8,235 nucleotides of DNA from UBA2160 sp964588665 (GTDB taxonomy: Bacteria; Chloroflexota; Dehalococcoidia; Lucifugimonadales; UBA1123): NCBI GenBank assembly GCA_964588665.1, contig CAZPQQ010000108.1, forward strand, positions 1 through 8,235, in the 5' to 3' direction. The notes under the pieces are model-generated. The model was not told the origin of the DNA. It did not search any database and saw only the letters and a list, made by a program, of their open reading frames with translations. A program made the translations under genes and the position numbers. Below, piece after piece: positions 6,035 to 8,235 of this stretch (positions within the stretch are counted from its first letter, which is position 1; each line of letters opens with the position of its first letter).

Positions 6035-7186
6035 GTGAAGATAACCTCAGTGAAAGCAATCCCGGCCTCGGCGACGACGGCCACGGGCGCAAGAAACTAC
6101 ATGTTCGTCAAGGTCGAGACCGACGAGGGCATCGTCGGCTGGGGTGAAGCTACGGCCGGACCATTGAGCGTCGCCGCGATGGTCGACGAGTTTGGGCAGC
6201 AACTCATCGGCAAGGACCCTGGCCGGATCGAGCAGCACTGGCAGACGCTCTACCACCACTTCCACGTACGGGGCGGAGTCGTCCAAATGTCGGCCATCAG
6301 CGGAATCGAGATCGCTCTGTGGGACATCAAGGGCGAGGCGCTGGGCGTGCCTATCTATGAGCTGCTCGGCGGCAAGATGCGAGAACGCATCTGGTGCTAC
6401 GGCAGATGGGACGGCGCGACGCCCGAGGCCGCCGTCGAACGAGCCCTCAGCTTCACATCGCAAGGCATAACGGCCCTCAAGGGCGATCCCTTCGATCATA
6501 GAGGGCTGTTCATCCCAATCGAGGCGGAGAGAGCCGCGATCGCGAAACTCGAGGCCGTCCGCGAAGCGGTCGGCGACGATGTCGAGCTCCTCGTCGAGGT
6601 CCACGGACGGCTGGCTCCATCGGACGCGATCCGAATCGGGAACACCATGGAGCAATACCGGCCGTTTATGTACGAAGAGCCGGTGCCGCCCCAAAACCTC
6701 GACGCCCTCCAACGAGTCGCCGAGTCCGTCAGCATCCCGATCGCGACCGGCGAGAGGCTGCTGACCAAATGGGACTACGCCAACCTGCTGCCCAGGCAGA
6801 TCGTCGCCCTGATCCAGCCGGACATCATCCAGGCGGGCGGAATTCTGGAGCTGAAGAAGATCGCCGCAATGGCCGAGGCTCACTACGTCGGCTTCCAGCC
6901 GCACAACCCATACGGCCCAATCTGCACTGCCGCATCCCTGCAGCTTGACGCATGCACTCCGAACTTCATGATCCAAGAAGGCGGGCTGCATCCCTGGTTC
7001 CAGGACGCATGCTTCGGCGACTTCCCAGTCCAGTCTGACGGTTTCTTGCCCCTGCCCGAGGGTCCGGGACTCGGCGTCATCATGGACGAAGACTGGCTGA
7101 GGGCGAACCCATGGCGGGACGATGCCGCCGTATGGAGGGCCGGAGACGGCAGCGTGGCCTCCCGCCAAGAGACCAACTGGTCGTAG
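6035..7186 (+). CDS. Enolase-superfamily dehydratase (mandelate racemase/galactonate dehydratase-like)
   Basis: A 383-residue enolase-superfamily enzyme, normal length, with an N-terminal capping domain (1-120) and a C-terminal barrel. Members abstract the proton alpha to a carboxylate, with Mg2+ bound by three acidic residues. Here these are E188 (VEVHGR), E214 (YEEPVPPQN) and E240 (ATGERL). H190 and H290 (QPHNPYGP) with D263 (QPDIIQAGG) form the acid-base machinery. This HGR, EEPVPP, TGERL, PHNP layout is that of the D-galactonate and related sugar-acid dehydratases, so the likely reaction is conversion of an aldonate to a 2-keto-3-deoxy acid. The exact sugar acid is not readable. The first ligand is Glu where the E. 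coli galactonate dehydratase has Asp. The start is GTG at 6035, with GGGAGGA six bases upstream. It follows the CMD gene and precedes a dehydrogenase relic and a DUF3237 gene. Confidence 0.93.
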   Translation: MKITSVKAIPASATTATGARNYMFVKVETDEGIVGWGEATAGPLSVAAMVDEFGQQLIGKDPGRIEQHWQTLYHHFHVRGGVVQMSAISGIEIALWDIKGEALGVPIYELLGGKMRERIWCYGRWDGATPEAAVERALSFTSQGITALKGDPFDHRGLFIPIEAERAAIAKLEAVREAVGDDVELLVEVHGRLAPSDAIRIGNTMEQYRPFMYEEPVPPQNLDALQRVAESVSIPIATGERLLTKWDYANLLPRQIVALIQPDIIQAGGILELKKIAAMAEAHYVGFQPHNPYGPICTAASLQLDACTPNFMIQEGGLHPWFQDACFGDFPVQSDGFLPLPEGPGLGVIMDEDWLRANPWRDDAAVWRAGDGSVASRQETNWS

Positions 7187-7264
7187 AGCCGCCCATTGGT
7201 CGCCGAATCGCCAAAACCTCGGGGCCGTCCGCGCGCGTAAGTGTGCTGGCCAGTAGAACTTTGA

Positions 7265-7492
7265 GGTGCGAGATCCACCGACGCGGGCGAAGTGCTTGCC
7301 GGCGCCGTCATCGACCTGCTGCGTGAGATTGGCGTGCCCAACGGCCTTTCCGCCGTCGGTTACGGCCCCGACGCCGCCGCCGAGCTCGCCGCGGGCGCCA
7401 TGCCCCAGCACCGCGTCATCAAGCTCGCGCCCCGAGAGGTACGTGAGCAGGATCTTCGGCAGCTCTTTTTGGACTCGATGACAATCTGGTAA
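7265..7492 (+). pseudogene. C-terminal relic of an iron-containing alcohol dehydrogenase
   Basis: An open stretch follows an in-frame TGA at 7262-7264 and ends at a TAA at 7490-7492. It reads STDAGEVLAGAVIDLLREIG, then VPNGLSAVGY, an Ala-rich helix, MPQHRVIKLAPREV, and ends in LFLDSMTIW. The order, LGIPxGL-like turn, a helix, PQHR, then a final LF-D-(S/A)(L/M)T-W end, is the C-terminal helical domain of group III Fe-dependent alcohol dehydrogenases (about 380-400 residues). Only the last 70 or so residues are here. The NAD-binding half and the iron ligands are absent, and the 78 bases between the dehydratase stop and the relic do not hold them. A GTG at 7292 could in principle start a 66-residue peptide, but it has no ribosome site. 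I read it as a deletion remnant of a dehydrogenase that once belonged to this catabolic cluster. Confidence 0.7.
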
Positions 7493-7516
7493 CGAGGCGG
7501 ACGGCCACCGCCCAAA

Positions 7517-7538
7517 ACGAGGCTGTAATCTCGTCTTT
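7517..7538 (+). terminator. Weak hairpin downstream of the dehydrogenase relic
   Basis: ACGAG at 7517-7521 pairs with CTCGT at 7530-7534 around an eight-base loop, followed by CTTT. It lies 25 bases after the relic stop codon. A second short stem, GGCGG (7496-7500) with CCGCC (7508-7512), precedes it. Together they may end transcription of the cluster, but both stems are only five base pairs and the T run is short. Confidence 0.25.
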
Positions 7539-7565
7539 GACCCTCATCGTACAATAACGTCGTAG

Positions 7566-7587
7566 GGGCGTGGTTTCAAACCCGCCC
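7566..7587. repeat. Palindromic intergenic element (REP-like)
   Basis: GGGCG (7566-7570), one unpaired T, GGTTT (7572-7576), a central C, then AAACC (7578-7582) and CGCCC (7583-7587) form a near-perfect 22-base palindrome. It sits between the dehydrogenase relic and the DUF3237 gene. It has no T tract, so it is not an obvious terminator. Its shape is that of dispersed palindromic repeats in bacterial intergenic DNA. Only one copy is in this window. Confidence 0.55.
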
Positions 7588-7667
7588 GACAGTTCTGCCC
7601 CAAATAACAACGCTCGAATCCACGGCTAACTTGGCGCAAACTCATCCTCGACGACAAGGAGTATCCG

Positions 7668-8123
7668 ATGAAACTAGAGTTCCTGATGGAATACAACGCC
7701 GATCTGCAGCGACCGCTCCGCTTCGCGGGCGACGGCCCGTTCGGCAACCGAGGCCTTGCCGTGGTCACCGGCGGCGCCTTCGAAGGCCCGCGCCTGAAAG
7801 GGACGGTCTGGGCAGGCGGCGGAGACTGGTTGCTCAGAGAACCTGATGGAACCGGAAGGCTCGATGTTCGCATAACGCTCGAGACCGACGACGGCGCCCT
7901 GATCTACGTCCAATACTACGGCGTCGCCAGATCCGAAGGAGAGAAGCCCGCCGCCTCATCCGGTGATGCCGCCGAGTATGGCGACACGTACTTCATGACG
8001 ACGCCCAGATTCGAGACCGGCGACGAGCGGTACACATGGCTCAACGGTCTCGTCTGCGTCGGCGAAGGCAAGCGCACTGAAACGGGCGTCGCGTACCGCG
8101 TCTACTCCATCGAGAACGATTAG
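7668..8123 (+). CDS. DUF3237 (UPF0311) family protein
   Basis: A 151-residue protein, the normal length for DUF3237, a small beta-barrel family of unknown biochemical function. The conserved blocks are all visible: VVTGGAFEGPRLKGTVWAGGGDW (32-54), RLDVRITLETDDGALIYVQYYG (64-85), YFMTTPRFETGDERYTWLNGLVCVGEGKR (107-135) and a final VAYRVYSI strand. No signal peptide, membrane segment or known catalytic motif is present. AAGGAG, six bases before the ATG, supports the start. In other genomes the family is often found near aromatic, hydroxy-acid or oxidoreductase genes, and here it follows a sugar-acid-dehydratase-like gene and a dehydrogenase relic. A role in that pathway is inference only. The family call is firm, the function unknown. 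Confidence 0.92.
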   Translation: MKLEFLMEYNADLQRPLRFAGDGPFGNRGLAVVTGGAFEGPRLKGTVWAGGGDWLLREPDGTGRLDVRITLETDDGALIYVQYYGVARSEGEKPAASSGDAAEYGDTYFMTTPRFETGDERYTWLNGLVCVGEGKRTETGVAYRVYSIEND

Positions 8124-8152
8124 CCGGTGGAGTCAACGCCTAGCACTTTTCT

Positions 8153-8180
8153 CCGTTCGCGGTGAGCTTGTCGAACCACC
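8153..8180. repeat. Partial inverted-repeat element of the GAGCTTGTCGAAC type
   Basis: GTTCG (8155-8159) and CGAAC (8172-8176) are inverted arms around a core containing GAGCTTGT. Short elements built on a GTTCG...GAGCTTGTCGAA core are familiar as dispersed intergenic repeats in several bacterial genomes. This copy seems degenerate on its right side (CCCCGACGG). It lies just beyond the DUF3237 stop. No gene is visible from 8124 to the window end. Confidence 0.5.
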
Positions 8181-8235
8181 CCGACGGCAGCGGGACCGCT
8201 CGATACGTGCGTCAGACCAATGATGAGCATGGGTT

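Noticed and set aside
6047..7411. A 454-codon open frame on the minus strand opposite the dehydratase gene.
   Set aside because: It is antisense to a gene with clear enolase-superfamily motifs. Its translation has no recognisable domain, and long antisense frames are common in GC-rich DNA.
1..8235. tRNA, rRNA, CRISPR arrays, insertion sequences and riboswitches.
   Set aside because: I looked for cloverleaf arms, spaced identical repeats and transposase motifs by eye and saw none.

Overview
The window is GC-rich and densely packed. Its gene content (a galactonate-dehydratase-like enolase-superfamily protein, carboxymuconolactone-decarboxylase-like and DUF3237 proteins, a thiolase-like start, an SDR, and type I phosphodiesterase and metallo-beta-lactamase enzymes) fits a heterotrophic, free-living bacterium. 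My best guess is a Chloroflexota member of the SAR202/Dehalococcoidia type. That is inferred from family resemblance only; no rRNA or marker gene is present.

Layout. (1) Minus strand, 1-1063: the first 16 codons of a thiolase-like gene run off the left edge. It is preceded by a 253-residue SDR oxidoreductase that is broken by a single missing base near 675-688. (2) Plus strand, 1208-2258: a Nudix hydrolase overlaps a GNAT acetyltransferase, which starts at a TTG inside it. (3) Minus strand, 5382-2207: an alkaline-phosphatase-fold phosphodiesterase, then a VapBC-type toxin-antitoxin pair (RHH antitoxin and PIN toxin joined by an ATGA overlap) with its own palindromic operator, then a metallo-beta-lactamase-fold hydrolase whose 3' end overlaps the GNAT gene tail to tail. 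(4) Plus strand, 5522-8123: a cysteine-free CMD-family protein, a sugar-acid-dehydratase-like enolase-superfamily enzyme, a C-terminal relic of an iron-containing alcohol dehydrogenase, and a DUF3237 protein.

How they work together. Block 4 looks like part of a catabolic cluster for an acidic sugar or similar hydroxy-acid: a dehydratase, a former Fe-dependent dehydrogenase and small accessory proteins. The SDR and thiolase at the left edge could serve hydroxyacyl or acyl-CoA oxidation. The Nudix-GNAT pair looks translationally coupled. The toxin-antitoxin module sits inside a run of same-strand enzymes and probably has its own promoter.

The window looks like ordinary accessory metabolism, and I found no convincing new multi-gene system. 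The items most worth a second look are the frameshifted SDR, the Fe-ADH relic, the vapBC operator with an extra half-site copy inside vapB, and three intergenic repeat-like elements (5934-5960, 7566-7587, 8153-8180) that may be dispersed genomic repeats.
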